Part shown: in pieces, positions 10,001-22,347 of the stretch
Position numbering within the stretch: position 1 is the stretch's first letter
How the letters are laid out: every line of letters starts with the position of its first letter
Assembly: GCA_012064385.1 (NCBI GenBank)
Contig: QRDG01000237.1
Location: forward strand, 564,756 to 628,755
Direction of reading: 5' to 3'
Length of the DNA: 64,000 nt
Origin: Puccinellia tenuiflora
Lineage: Eukaryota; Streptophyta; Magnoliopsida; Poales; Poaceae
Notes under the pieces: generated by a model
The model's database searches: none
Seen by the model: the letters and a program-made list of their open reading frames with translations, nothing else
Told to the model about the DNA's origin: nothing
Position numbers and translations under genes: made by a program

Positions 10001-12672
10001 CATTCCGCACCCGGTCCTTTCTTGTGTGGCCACACATCCATCTCAACATGCGCATCTCTGCTACACCTAGTTTTTGGATATGTCGCCTCTTGGTTGGCCA
10101 ACATTCTGCGCTATACAAGATCGCAGGGACGGATCGCCGTCCTATAGAACCTGCCTTTTAGCTTTTGTGGCACTCTTCTGTCACAGAGGACGCCAGAAGC
10201 TTGGCGCCACTTCAGCCAACCAGCCTTGATCCGATGGCTCACATCTTCATCACCGGTTGAACCGCAACATGAAAAAATATTAATGATCTGTTAGGGAACT
10301 ATATTTATAGAATATGTTTACGCATACAACCATCCCGCCTGTTGGCTAGCCCAACTTCCTTTGCTTCCTCCTGTTTTTGAGGTGGCGCCATGGAGGGATC
10401 GAGTCCTGCGTAATACACTTAATTTTTCACGCACAGGATGAGTTAAATGCGCCAGATCTGAACCAAAGAATAGGGGTATTCAAAATTTTGCCCAGCATTC
10501 TGGGTGGGCCACGGCCCACACGGCCCACCCTCTGGGTCCACCCCTGCATAGTTCTATAGATGTATTCCCCCTTTTCTCTTTTGCATGCAGTTAGCAGCGC
10601 ATGCACGTTCATTGATATCTTGAACTCTAGCTACAAAAACAGACTTTCTGCTCTTGGATGGATTAAGGAATGTCTTATGTTTACAAGGAAGGGGTCGTGC
10701 TACGCTCAACTTCAAATATACTAATCTCTCGATCAAGGAGAGACTGATGGGGAAGGGAAAACTATATAAGAAGAATACTGAACAACAAGGCAATAAAGTA
10801 AGGATGATCTACAATGTCAGGGTCCACAACATACCAGTGCCTTTTGATACTGCATGGCGAGTAGTGCAGCAATAAAAAATGTCTGCAATGACAAAAAAGG
10901 TCAACTGGTTCAAATTTCTTGGTTTACTTCAAATTTCTCTAAACTTTCGTGACGGTGCATGAGAATGAAAACCTTTAAAGGGTTGCCAACAAAAGAGAAT
11001 AGGTGAACACTAGACTTCTGAGTGGAACAAAACTTTAAAAAAGGGTTGATAACAAAAGTGTAGGTAAACCCAAGACTTTTGGACGAAACAATACTTCAAT
11101 GTTTTTTGTGAAATTAGTGAATCCAAATGTGCCGTGAAGATATTCCTTACAGTACAAAGTTATCAGTTTAAAGTAAAAATTTGTCATTTGAAGAAAAGGT
11201 GAAAAAAACGCTTTCTAAAGGGGCGGTGGTGGGTGGGTAAGAGGCAAGGTAAATTTAACTACACTACAAGGGATAAGAGAAAGAGGTATACCAAATGAAA
11301 TGCTTTATATACCTTATCTCCGATCTCTGATACAAAAATCAGTGTAAATGCTGCAGTGAAACCTGACTTCGCTAGCGCAGCTACAACTGCAGATGGCTGT
11401 CCTTTAAAGAAAACAATAAAAGTAGATGCCAGGGCACACAATAGTAGCACGGCGGCGATAGCTTGCATGTAACGATATCCTGAAAGTGGTTTTGCTCTGC
11501 CATGCATTGTCAATGATATAAGCTCAATACTGATTGTAAGAGGTCAGGACAAAAGTTGGATGAGGAAAAGAGCAAAGGACGAGAACTCACGGTTCATTAG
11601 AATTTTTGGTACCAGAACTCTCCAACTGTTCCCCATGGCTACCTGCTTGATCTCCATCATAGCTTCCAGCTCCAAGGTTTACATTGGACGTTTGCACTCT
11701 GACATCATGCCTTATCGGCTTCAACCATGACAACGACCTACATCTTACTGTTATAATGAAACCATGTAATTAACAAAATATAATATGCCTCGCCAAAATT
11801 GAACAAGAGATCTAAAAAGTAGAAGCCATTATTCCAGCAGATTGCAATAAAGAAGATTTTAGACGGTGTTATGCATGGCTCCTTTGTCATAAATACAGTA
11901 TGGAAGTGCGTGCCGCTTAGAGGTTGACCTGCTTATGGGTAACTGTGTGCACAAGCTTTACATAGATGCGCAATGTGAAGAGATCATGAGCGACAGAGCG
12001 AGCACAAACTGAGATCATCTTGCGAAGACAATACATTCCTAGTCACCTTGGCGTTGCTACGATCGCAACTACGCTTCTGTGCTATTTTCCCTATAGCGTT
12101 CCGTCGAGCACACTAAAGACAATGACGGCAAACAATGTAACAGAGTTTGTTCGGCTATTTCATCAAGCATGTCAAGGGCACCACCCGCCACCAAGAACCA
12201 CTCATGGCTCATGGACAGACAATGTGGGGGGATTGGGGCTGAGTTGAAATGAAATGATTATGAAATGATAAACAGCAATCAGTAGGCATATGGAGTAATC
12301 TAGGATCGACCTCGCGCGGCAGAATCAAAACCATGGATGGATCAGATTTTGGATTTGGGTACTCATCAACAAAGAAAAGGTCAACCGATCCAATCCAAAG
12401 CAAGCTAATGGTAGCTTACCAAGATAAGACGAGACGACCCGAGCCCCCGAGCCAGTCCAGTAGAGGGCAGGAGGACGGTGAGCGGTGCTGGTAGCGGAGA
12501 AGTCCAGCCCGCGGCGTGCTTCCGTGGAAGCGAGACCGGAGGCGGCGCAGGCGAGGGCAGCGTGGTTTCTCCGAGGGGCAGCGCGCTGCGAGACGAACGG
12601 GGGAGACGACGACGCCGGGAGGAGGAGGGCGTGCCGGCGGAGGCCGGAATGGCCGCACGGTCCGGATGCCAT
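7079..12672 (-). CDS. GDT1-like (UPF0016/TMEM165 family) Mn2+/Ca2+ transporter, chloroplast-targeted
   Basis: Ten exons join without a frame break into 395 aa: 12672-12420, 11747-11591, 11496-11313, 10882-10835, 8699-8603, 8442-8282, 7783-7718, 7608-7558, 7473-7369, 7144-7079, all with GT..AG introns. The family moves Mn2+ and/or Ca2+ against protons. Plant plastid members (PAM71 in thylakoids, CMT1 in the inner envelope) feed manganese to photosystem II. Both signature motifs are present: EIGDKT at residues 194-199 (codon block split by intron 3) and EWGDRS at 323-328. They lie in two repeated three-helix halves separated by an acidic loop (residues about 270-300). The Ala/Arg/Ser/Pro-rich first 90 residues look like a transit peptide. 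I chose ATG 12672; another in-frame ATG at 12711 would add 13 residues. I cannot say whether it is the PAM71 or CMT1 orthologue. Confidence 0.93.
9254..10546. mobile_element. Non-autonomous hAT-type element in intron 4 of the GDT1-like gene
   Basis: The 1,293-bp insert begins CAGTGGCGGACCCAG and ends CTGGGTCCACCCCTG, an imperfect terminal inverted repeat typical of grass hAT elements. It is flanked on both sides by an exact 8-bp duplication, CATAGTTC (9246-9253 and 10547-10554), the hAT signature. No transposase ORF is present. About half of its length is a secondary LINE insertion. Confidence 0.85.
9632..10269 (-). mobile_element. 5'-truncated LINE (RTE/L1-like) inside the hAT element
   Basis: On the minus strand, two shifted ORF pieces (10118-9906 and 9936-9751) encode the end of a plant LINE reverse transcriptase, with AEMRMLRWMCGHTRKDR and GRPNLTWDESIKRDLKDW. 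The 3' end has the GTTTGGGACTGAAAGGC region and a (TTG)n tail, read on plus as (CAA)n at 9644-9662. An exact 18-bp duplication ACCGGTTGAACCGCAACA flanks it (9632-9649 and 10252-10269). It is a dead copy of about 600 bp that landed after the hAT element. Confidence 0.85.
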
Positions 12673-12942
12673 GGGGACGGGGACTTTTTCGAGATAGGGT
12701 TGCGTGGGCATCCGGCGGTGGAAAGTACGTCTGAGCTGAGCTGAGTTCAGCAGGAAGCTCCTGCGGGCCAGCCAGGCGAGCTGAGTGAGCTGCCCCAGTG
12801 ACGGATCTGGAAGGTTCACGCAGTAATAAGTGCCATCTTCACAGAGCTGACGGAAATAAACGAAAGGAAAGGGAAGACGGGATTTCGTACGGGCAACGAT
12901 GGTGTGCCTGGGGGGGGGGGGGGCTGGGCTGTGAGACCGAGC
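12673..12942 (-). promoter_or_regulatory. 5' flank of the GDT1-like gene
   Basis: Only about 270 bp separate the start codon from the first base of the Harbinger-like terminus at 12943. No convincing TATA box is visible. A run of 12 or more G (about 12910-12922) lies just upstream. The promoter is either very compact or includes transposon sequence. Confidence 0.35.
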
Positions 12943-13076
12943 CAGAGCATCTCCACTCGGGGCACCGAAAAACGACGCCTAGTCACACGTCCCATGGGCC
13001 GATCTCGTTCGGGGTAGCCTGTCATTTCGTCCGGCGCTATCAGGCCAATCCCGCGCGCAAGTACGTATTGCGGTAG

Positions 13077-15464
13077 TGAAAGAACAAGCTATGCCCGAGA
13101 TGTTGCCTAGAGGGGGTGAATAGGCGATTAAAACTTTTTCTATTTAGGGTCTTGATAATTCCGGAATAAAACTAGGTGTTTAAATTAACAAGCCAACAAC
13201 CTAAAAATCTAGGTTTACCTAAAATGCACCAACAACTTATGCTAAACAAAGCAAGCAACAAGGTGATAGCTAGATATAGACTTCAAGCACGATGGCTATC
13301 ACAATGTAAATTGCATAAGTAAAAGCTCGGGTATAGAAATAACCGAGGCACGCGGAAACGAGTATGTATTCCCGAGTTCCTCCTTGTTAAGAGAGTACGT
13401 CTCGTTGGAGGGGTGTGAGCTCGTCACAACAGGCCTACTCAAGATGCCACAAAGGCCTCACCCTATTCTCCGATGAATCTCACCCAAGGGATTGGTTCAC
13501 CTTCCACTATCGGAATGCTTCGAGGCGGCTTCCGGAGCCCTTTACAACTTCTCTTGGGGCACACACCCATAACTCAATTGGGGGCTCCCAAACTCGTGCC
13601 GAAGCTTCACAACTCGAAGTCTTCGCGGCACCTCCAAACCGTCTAGGGTACACGATGCATCCAAGAGGCAACAAGCTCTTGGGAACACAATGCACCCAAT
13701 AGTAACAAGCTTCTCAGCCTTCAACTTCACGTATCACCGTGGAGAGACCAACCCGATGCAACAAATGCAAGAGGCAAGAACACACAAAGTGGTCAAAATC
13801 CTTCACTCTCAAATTCCAACCAAGCAACAAATACTTTGGGGGGAATAAGAGAGGAAGAACAAAGGGGATGAACACAAAGCAACCCCAAAATCTAGATCCA
13901 CTAGGTTCCCCTCACTTAGAGGAGAATTTGATTGGTGGAAAGGTAGATCTAGATCTCCTCTCTTGAAACCCTAAGTTTGGGCAAGAATCATTGGAGGGAT
14001 TTGGAGAGGGGAAGGTTTTCCAAGGTCAACAATGGAGGGAGAGAGAGTGAAATTCGTGCAGCCAAAAACCTTAGGGCAAATGGGGAAGAAGGGGGCCTTT
14101 TATAGGTCCCCTGAAAAACTAGCCGTTGGAGGCCACTTAGACCGGAGACTCCGGCCTAAGTGCACCGGAGACTCCGGCCTGGGCCGGAGATTCCGGCCTG
14201 CCTCCGGCCTACTTCCGGACTGGTGCCAGAGACGCACCACACTTTTGCGGAGAGGAAGGCACACCGGAGACTCCGGTCATCAGGGCCGGAGATTCCGGCC
14301 AGACCGGAGACTCCGGGGTTTCTCCGGGGTGCCTCCGGACACAGTCCAGGAGCGCACCACACAAAACCATTTGGCAGCGAAAAACAGGGGGGCCGGAGAC
14401 TCCGGGTCCTCTGGACCGGAGACTCCAGTGTGACCGGAGACTCTGGACCATCTCTGGGGTAGATCCAACAGCAAATCCAAAGCCTCATAACTTTTGCGAA
14501 TGAACTCCGTTTTCGACAATCTTGGACTCGTTGGAATCGTCACAACGAGCACAACAAGATTATGTAGAGAGACATCATAGTCCAATAAGATATTATAGAA
14601 CCAAATGGGGAGAGTTTAAAAGCTCTTTTTCGCAAACCGAAAAGCCGTTTCTTTTGCAATTGAAGTCCAAATGACATGAAACCAATTTTGTTGGAAAGAG
14701 GACGACAAAAGCAACCTTTGAAAATGACAAACTAGCAAAGGAGATTTTGCAAAGGATTGGAAAGGTGAAACCTTCCACAAGGATGAACCGGCAAAATCTC
14801 CAATATCGAAGATGCAAATAAAGACGCCTATGCAAACCGTTTTTGGTGATCTTAGCCTTGTCATAACTTGCACGACAAGCACCAAGACCACACCACGATA
14901 AGAGTCAAATAAGAACCAATGAAGATGATTGCATGGATGCAAACGTGTGTGCTCTCTACGACGATACGATCACGATACTCGGTCGAGAGCCCCTCTTGAT
15001 AGTACGGCTATCTATCCTATAACCCGGTATCTCACTAAACATCATGAGACTGGTAAAATAGAAACCCTATCAAGATCATACCTTTGCCTTGCGCATTAAT
15101 CCACTTGAGGTCGATGGAGACGATCTTCATCTCCTCAAGGAAAACCATCTTCTTGATTGCGCTTTGCTTGGTGAAGATTCACATGTGGCTCCACCATACA
15201 CCAAGATGAGAGAAGCACCTCTTCGGCATATCTTCACTTGGCCTTTATCTTGATGACGAACACCTTGGCCTTGATCAACAAATGATCTTCTTCCCTTAAC
15301 CTCGATTCCAACACATGGAGAACAAGCCAAGCAAGACCTTGACTCCAACAAATGGAGATAAGCAAGCAAATGGACACCTACAAATATAGCTCAATGCAAA
15401 CATTAGTCCATAGAGATTGTCATTAATTACCAAAACCATGCATGGGGGCAACCATGCACTTTCA
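13077..15464 (-). mobile_element. Solo LTR, 2.39 kb, minus orientation
   Basis: The sequence has TG..CA ends (TGAAAGAACAAGC ... GCATGCACTTTCA on plus) and an exact 5-bp duplication GGTAG on both sides (13072-13076 and 15465-15469). No internal coding domain is present, so it is best read as a solo LTR. A TATA box (TATAAAAGG) at 14104-14096 on the minus strand gives the orientation. Family not named. Confidence 0.75.
14143..14450. repeat. Cluster of CCGGAGACTCCGG palindromes
   Basis: About nine copies of the 13-bp palindrome CCGGAGACTCCGG or one-base variants (CCGGAGATTCCGG, CCGGAGACTCTGG) occur within about 310 bp, at irregular spacing. They lie inside the minus-strand solo LTR, just upstream of its TATA box in plus coordinates, that is downstream in transcription sense. 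No ORF explains them. Confidence 0.85.
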
Positions 15465-15471
15465 GGTAGCA

Positions 15472-16953
15472 TGATACATGTCAAACGTATCTATAATTTT
15501 TGATTGTTCCATGCTTCTTTTGTGATGTTGTCACATGTTTCTATTATCATATTATATCATTTTGAGGCATTTTATTGGACTAACCTATTGACAAGATGCC
15601 CAGTGTCAGTTCCCTGTTTTTGTGCTGTTTTTGTTACAGAAAGTTACTGTTGGAAATATTCTCGAAATTGGACGAAAATTTACGGAGATTTTTTATTGGA
15701 CAAATGAAGACACTAGCCAAAAGGACGACCCTGGGGGCAGCCCACAGGGCACAGACGGGCCCGCCGCCCAGGGGGCACCCGCAGCCGCCGACCGTCCCTG
15801 CCCCTCGGGACTCGCCTCCCCGAGGGGTTTTGCCTATAAATTAAGTCTCGGAGAAAAAAACCTAACCCCCAAAGGATTTTCCCAAATACGATACAGAGCT
15901 CCGCTGCCATCACCGACAAGTTTTGGGGGTTCAAAAGGTCCTGTTCCGGCACCCTGCCGGGACGGGGATCGACCGCCGGAGCCATCTCCATCAACACCGC
16001 TGCTTCCCGTGATGAGGAGGGAGTAGTCTCTCACCGGGGCTGAGGCTTATACAAGTAGCTATGTGGTTATCTCTCTCTCCCATGATGTGATCTTCGTTGT
16101 GATCATGAGCTTTGTTAGTATAGTTGAATACATGATGTTTCCCTATATGTAATGGATATGATTTAGCTCAAGTGGTGTCATCTAGTATAAGTTCGGGAGT
16201 CACCGTTGTGATCATGGTATCTCGGTGACAGTGTGGGTGCCGTGTGTGACTCTAAAGATAATAGCTTAGAGGGATCTTCATCATGAGTTTGTTCTTTATT
16301 ATTGTTGGATTGAATAGATCATGAGGTTTCTTGATGCTTGTGTTATTGAATAAAGAGACTATTCAAAAAATAGGTTGTCGTGTTTGTTAGTACTATCTTT
16401 GGATGCGGATAGTGACAGCATGAAGTGTCCATAGATGTGGAATACGAACTTTAAGGTGTGCTTTTCGTAGCCCTACGCAATTCTCGTCCTATTTGATCCA
16501 CGAAAGAATGATCTCCGAGTAACATCTACCATGCATGTATTTTTGTGGTAACTATCATGTGTTTAATTATGTTAATGATGTTGAGAGTAGTCATTAGTGA
16601 AAGTATGAAGCCTGGGCCTTGTTTCCAAGCATTGATACACCGTTTTTAGTCACATTTGTCACTTGTTCGCTTGCTGCCATTTTTATTACAGAATTATAAA
16701 ACCTTGTTTTACCATCCATATTACCCATATTTTAATATCTCTTCGCCGAACTAGTGCACCTATGCAACTGACAATTGTATTAGGTGTGTTGGGGACACAA
16801 GAGACTTCTTGTATCTTAATTGCAGGGTTGCTTGAGAGAGGATACATTCACCTTACACCTCCCTGAGATCGATAAACCTTGGGTTACTCACTTAAGAGAA
16901 ATTTGTTGCTGTCCTACAAAGTCTACAAGATTATAAGCGTGTAGTAGACATCA
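15472..16953 (+). mobile_element. Solo LTR, 1.48 kb, plus orientation
   Basis: It begins TGATACATGTCAAACGTATC and ends GTAGTAGACATCA. The flanks are TAGCA (15467-15471) and TAGCG (16954-16958), a 5-bp duplication with one mismatch. CCTATAAATTAAG near 15828 is the likely promoter. It is clearly related to the LTRs of the element at 18916-49121 (shared 3' half) but diverged. It overlaps the duplicated flank of the preceding solo LTR, so it inserted beside or after it. Confidence 0.75.
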
Positions 16954-17008
16954 TAGCGCCGCACGAAACGACGCATGTGCGGGCCTGTCGTGTCATTGAC
17001 ACAACAAA

Positions 17009-17932
17009 ATGGCGCCAAATCTGCCGTCATTGTCATTATTCGTTTCCCCTCCCGCTAAATTCCACATCCCGTCCCCGTCCCGCTCCACCTCCCTTGTCGC
17101 CATGGGTCCATCGCGCATGCCGGAACCACCGAAGGAGAAGCCGTCGCCGAAGGCCAAGGTGTCGACGGGCACCATGCTCGGCGTCAAGCGCCGCAACAAG
17201 CCGCATGCTCCCCTGCCGAGGCCGGAAGGGATGTCGGACGCGGAGTGGCAGCTCGACGTCTCCTGGCGTCAGTCAAGCACCAACGAATGCAACGGCCGGT
17301 GTGACAAGATGGCGGCGCAGATTACGGCGTCCATGTTCGAAGGTTTGGCCTTCCCTGCTCAGATCAGGACCCCAGAGGAAAGCGTCGCCGCAGCCGGCAG
17401 GTCGAGCAGCTCTTCGACAAGCAACTCCTCGTACTACCAAGAGCCCGTCGTCGCCACGCCTCGGTCCAGGTTTACCCTGAGCCCTAGGATCTCCCCTGAG
17501 TTCGGCGATCCAAAGCCAGGGCGGCCATGGCGGCTACGGCGGCTTCGATCCGAACACCATGTTTTTCCAGGGAGTCGATCTCAACGAATCTTACGACGGA
17601 TCACCGGCCCTACGCAGGAACGCCGTCGGCCCTGATGTGGACTGCCTGGCACCCAGCCGCAAGCTGTTCGACGAACAGGCGTCCGACGTCTTCAACGGCA
17701 GCCAGGTATGATTGACATGGGTAAGCCGCGACATGTTGGACGGCATGTGCATCGCATGATTGGCGTGTTATGTGCACGTGCAGGTGCACGCCGACGCCAT
17801 GAACGACATGATCAATGGGGGCGGGGATGAAGACGAGGATGAAGGCGAGGAGGATGAAGACGGCGACGAAGAAGAGAATGGTGAGGTGATGACGTGGATC
17901 ACACGTTCGCTTGGAACCCCAAGATGAAGGTA
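17009..17932 (+). pseudogene. MYB/SANT-like (Harbinger ORF1 type) gene, 5' part
   Basis: Exon 1 runs to about 17708 and exon 2 from 17784 (acceptor TGCAG) to about 17932. The protein has a basic, proline-rich start, then a stretch with GGFDPNTMFFQGVDLNE, then an acidic run of Asp/Glu (about 17820-17880). This order is typical of the MYB/SANT and NAM-associated proteins that accompany grass Harbinger elements. At least two single-base frameshifts are visible, near 17508 and near 17888. The reading then stops abruptly at the LTR that begins at 17933; the 3' part resumes at 49622. Not functional here. Confidence 0.7.
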
Positions 17933-18915
17933 TGATGCAGTGAAGTATCAGTTTCTCTTGATTACAAAACCAAGGTTATCGAACCAGTAGGACTTGGAGA
18001 AGGCTTGTAGGGTATCAACAGCGCTAGAGAAAGAGCTGTTGACATGACCTGCACACAATCACAAACAAACTACTTTGCCCAACGAAACAGAGAGGTTGTC
18101 GATCTCTCTGTCTTGCTGAACACAAAGAATTAAATGTGCAGATATAAAATATGATGAAAGTGAAATAGGAACAGCGAGCAAATGAGAACGGAAAGCGAGC
18201 AAAACAGTTGTAAACAGTGTAGAAAAATAGGACCGAGGTCCACAGATAACTAGTGGTGTCTCTCCAAAAGATACACATGATGGGTAAACAAATTACAGCA
18301 TTGCAATTGACAGAATTGTAGGCGCAAACCAATGCTATCATAAAACAATATAGTTCATTGTTTCATCTAATATGGGCATTACGTCAAAATACATAGACCG
18401 TTATCCAACTACGTCTATGACTAATAGTCCACCCCGAGATCGCTATCCAGCATGTCTCACAAAAGTATTAAGTTGCAAGTAACAGATCATTGCAATAAGC
18501 AATGTAAATAACACAAGGAAATAACACCGCTGTTTTCCCCCTAGTGGCAACAGCACATTCATTGGCATGAGCGTTTCTGTCAATCGCACTCGGCACAAGA
18601 AGGCATGAACCCACTATCTAGCATAAATACCCTCTGTGGAGATACTAACAATTACTTGGCCAAAGCATCCACTAGCATCGGAGAGCATGCAAGATCATAG
18701 ATAAAACATAACACATAGATGAACAAGAGTAATGATTTTCACAATCATCAGATCCATGCAAACACATCATGTAACAGTTACAGATAATTTGACACAAAAT
18801 CTAAACAAATGGAGTACAAGGAGAAGAGACAATCATCTAGCTACTGTCACAGACTCGTAGTCCCGTGGTGGACTACTCACGCATCACTCCGGAGGCAGGT
18901 GATGATGATCTCCCC

Positions 18916-19410
18916 TGATACGTGTCAAACGTATCTATAATTTTTGATGTTCCATGCCTGTTTTATATCAAATGCCACACGTGTTTATTATAATTTTATA
19001 TCATTTTATGGATTTATTGGACTAACCTATTAATAGTGGAAAAAGTGCATAATGTTCTTGTTTTACACTTTGATGTGTAGGAATTACTTGGAAATTGACA
19101 AGAGTGCAAAAAGGAAACCTTGTTGGAGTCGAATTGGACTTTCCTGAAATCTGTCTGAAAACTATTTTCGAAGATGTCCCCGTACCGACCCGAATGCTAC
19201 GTGAAATCAAAAAAGCTTGGTCGCGAGTTGTGGGGAATTTTCCGCCAATCGTTCTAGACCTAAAATTCAGCCCAATCCGAGTCCGGACAGCCGAGATATC
19301 CCCGTTTTACTGAAGCCCAAAAATCTGGTGACGGGAATTCGGGAATCTATATAAAGAGAGGAAACCTAGGTCACAAGCCACCACGAATTTTCCTCCTCCA
19401 AGGCAGCCGG
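18916..19410 (+). repeat. 5' LTR, first piece
   Basis: It starts TGATACGTGTCAAACG and matches the intact 3' LTR at 47519 almost base for base up to the insertion point at 19410. CTATATAAAGAG near 19347 is the TATA region. The LTR resumes at 39294 with CGTGAGGTGGAAACCC. Confidence 0.9.
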
Positions 19411-21487
19411 TGTGACACCCCGATCCGGAGATCGAGATATCCCATATATCAGTTCCAGGAGCACTGAATATATGACAACGTGATAACAGAACATAACCAC
19501 TTTATTAAAGGGTAGGGGACCGACGATAGATTACAAGGGTCTCATTACAAGGTTGCGCCCTAGCGCACACAACAGTTTGTACATTATTTATCGAACATGA
19601 CTTCATCAGAGGGCGTCAGCAGAATGGCGGAAGTGTGTGGCGAAGAGGGGCCTAGCTCCACGGGGCTCTTCCTGGATACCGGATCTAGTTCTCGTATAAG
19701 GGGTACTCAGCGACGGGGGTGGAAGGATTTGGCCACATGAAAATCCAGGTGAGTATATGGAATGTACTCGCAAGACATCAATCCACAATCAACCGTGACC
19801 AACGTTCCTATATGGCATGACATGGGTGCAGTAGGGTAAAGTGCGAGTCCAAGCTTAACGGTTGGACTTAACTTACCTACTTACCTGTGACGAAAAACCG
19901 TGGCTTAGGAGGACGAGTTTCCTTTCCATACGACAATATTCTCAACACTTAGGTTCTCAAGCCTGACCAACTCTGGTCCAACTCGAGGCTCAGCTTTTGA
20001 TCAACTATGGTCCACTTATCAGCTCATTCAACTTTAGCCAACTCGGACCACTTAGTGAATTTATTTCTCCGTGTTCGATTGGACTGACTCTAGTGTGACT
20101 GGACCCAACACCGTTCCTTAGGTAGGAACAATACTAGATTCTAGATTTGACACTCTCGAGAGGTTGCAACTTTTATCCACACGTTGGGGTCTAAGCTTGT
20201 TCTGTCGGTACCGAAGCACTATACCCATCATGGCGACAGCACAAACCTATTCCCCCATAGCCGTCCGCTCTACCAAGACACTCCTTGTGTAGCTACCGAC
20301 TTACCACTCGGGCTAAGTCTTATGACGAAGTGAATCCGGCACGTCCCCAACTCATGAGCAACGCCTAGCTCCGGAACCTTCGCAAGACTAGCCCCGACCA
20401 CAACTATGCAGTAACCGACTAGACTTGCCAAGTGGGTAGCATCAAAAGAGGCTTGGTAGGCTACTAAGCTACGGTCTGCCCATTTTAACGACGCGTGGTT
20501 GTGCGGGTGGTGTTTGGCGAGTGGCGAGTGGCACTATATGACTCAATATTGTCGACAGAAGTGATTGCTCACTTAGCATATTTCATACTTAGTCACCAAA
20601 CAAGTAACAAACATTAGTCCACAGGTGATGCATGTAAAATGCATACATGAACTTTGCATTATATTACTTATATTTCAATCATATATGCATCATATAAGGG
20701 TTATATCATTGATTTATATTGATTTTGAGAATATTTCACAGTTTTCCTATTTTTCTGGAATTAACCCTACACTGGCAGAAAACCCTATTTTCTATATTTT
20801 GATGTTTCAGGGACCCAAACGACGTCCAAATGACCTGAAAATTTACGAGCATCAGTTTTTGGAAGGAACAAAGCGTAGGAGCGAAGGAAGCGAACAAACG
20901 GAGACCCGAGGGCCAAAAGAGGTAGGCCCACGCGGCCAGATTCCTTGGCCGCGTGGGACCCCCTATCTTGGGCCTCGAGGCTCCGTTGCCGTCGATCTTT
21001 TCTCCAGAACCTTCGTCTTGACCTAAAACCGACTATAAAAATAGTCTTCGACGCCCTTCGGAGAGGAGCGCTGCAGAAACACAGAAACCACGAAACAGAG
21101 ACCTGCAATTGCAGATTGGAGGGGGGAAACTCCGGCGGGGCGCTGCCAGGGTGGTCTCCATCTTCTCCAACATCTCCACCATCATCACCATGATGAAGGG
21201 GGAGTAGTCCACCCCTGGACTTTGGGTTTGTGGTGGTAACTTGATCTAATCTCTCTATGTATGATCATTGTTGAAGTCCATATGATGTGCCTTGCATAAG
21301 TATGGATCTATCTATGTAATTCCTATGGTGGATATTGTGGTATGAGATGATATTTGTTATGCATTTACTGTTATGTTGGATCTTTTATGACTTGTCATAC
21401 TTTGGAGATATTCTATGATGCATGTGATGGTTCGATTTATGCATAATGCCTTGTTTATCCATTCATGAGGTGATTGATACCACCAAG

Positions 21488-22327
21488 TGTCGGGGGGCTA
21501 CCCCGGATAGGGTCAAGATAAGGTGTTAAAGGTGAAAACCCGGAGTTGACCGGGTTATGGTTTACAGACATAATATAGACCAACATACTTAAGGTACCCT
21601 GGCTGGTACAAACCGAGGTACAGACAGCCGAATTAGGTTGAACCGACATACAGATATGTCGGTGTGCCATCCCGTTTCCTTGTGTATGCAGGGAAAGACA
21701 AACCGAGTCATGAACGTGGAACAAGCCTATGCCGGGTAAAATTTATCCCGGACGGTGGACCAAGCTCCTTCCGACACGGAGCGAAACAAGGTGCGGCGGC
21801 GTGCCGCAAGTGGATGATGGGACATGCCTCCACCATGCCTCTGACGCGGGCGGCGCGGAGCAGCGGCGCTAGGCGTAGGCGCGGGTGTCCTGTCTACCAC
21901 AGAGGGGACCGTGGCGGCCAGCACTGACACGGTCTGGGCATGGCGCAGCGGCGCGCGTGTCGGAAGGCAACCAAGGGGTATGGCCACAGTAGCCCTGTTT
22001 AACACTGTAACCCGGGCACCGCTATATAAGGTGCCCCAGGCCCTCCTGCGCGGGGGAGGACGATCGAGAGGGGAGAGAAACACTTAGTTCTTTTCCTGAG
22101 GCTTGCATTCAGCTCAAGGAGCTCCCCTGTAACCCGGATTGTGACCCCATATATCAAAACAACAAGCAGGAGTAGGGGTTTACCTCCTCACGAGGGCCCC
22201 GAACCTGGGTAAATCGTGTGTGTGTGTTCGTGTGTTTTCCTTCACATTATCCCTCCCCGGTATCACTAGCGTCCATCGGCCCCAACTCAAGCCTACCCAT
22301 GGCATCTGTTTGTTCACCACGACGACA
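21488..22327 (+). repeat. 5' LTR of the Tat element
   Basis: 840 bp, TGTCGGGGGG...CACGACGACA. GCTATATAAGGTGCC at about 22021 is a TATA box. A (GT)n tract lies at about 22217-22230; the 3' LTR has a version longer by about 9 bp. Confidence 0.93.
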
Positions 22328-22329
22328 GT

Positions 22330-22347
22330 TGGCGCCCACCGTGGGGC
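22330..22347 (+). promoter_or_regulatory. Primer-binding site of the Tat element (tRNA-Lys)
   Basis: TGGCGCCCACCGTGGGGC begins two bases after the 5' LTR. It is the exact complement of the last 15 bases plus CCA of the tRNA-Lys(CUU) whose gene lies at 56235-56307 in this window. This assigns the primer tRNA directly from sequence. Confidence 0.9.

Noticed and set aside
12416..12744. Plus-strand ORFs opposite exon 1 of the transporter gene
   Set aside because: Antisense shadows of a GC-rich transit-peptide exon.
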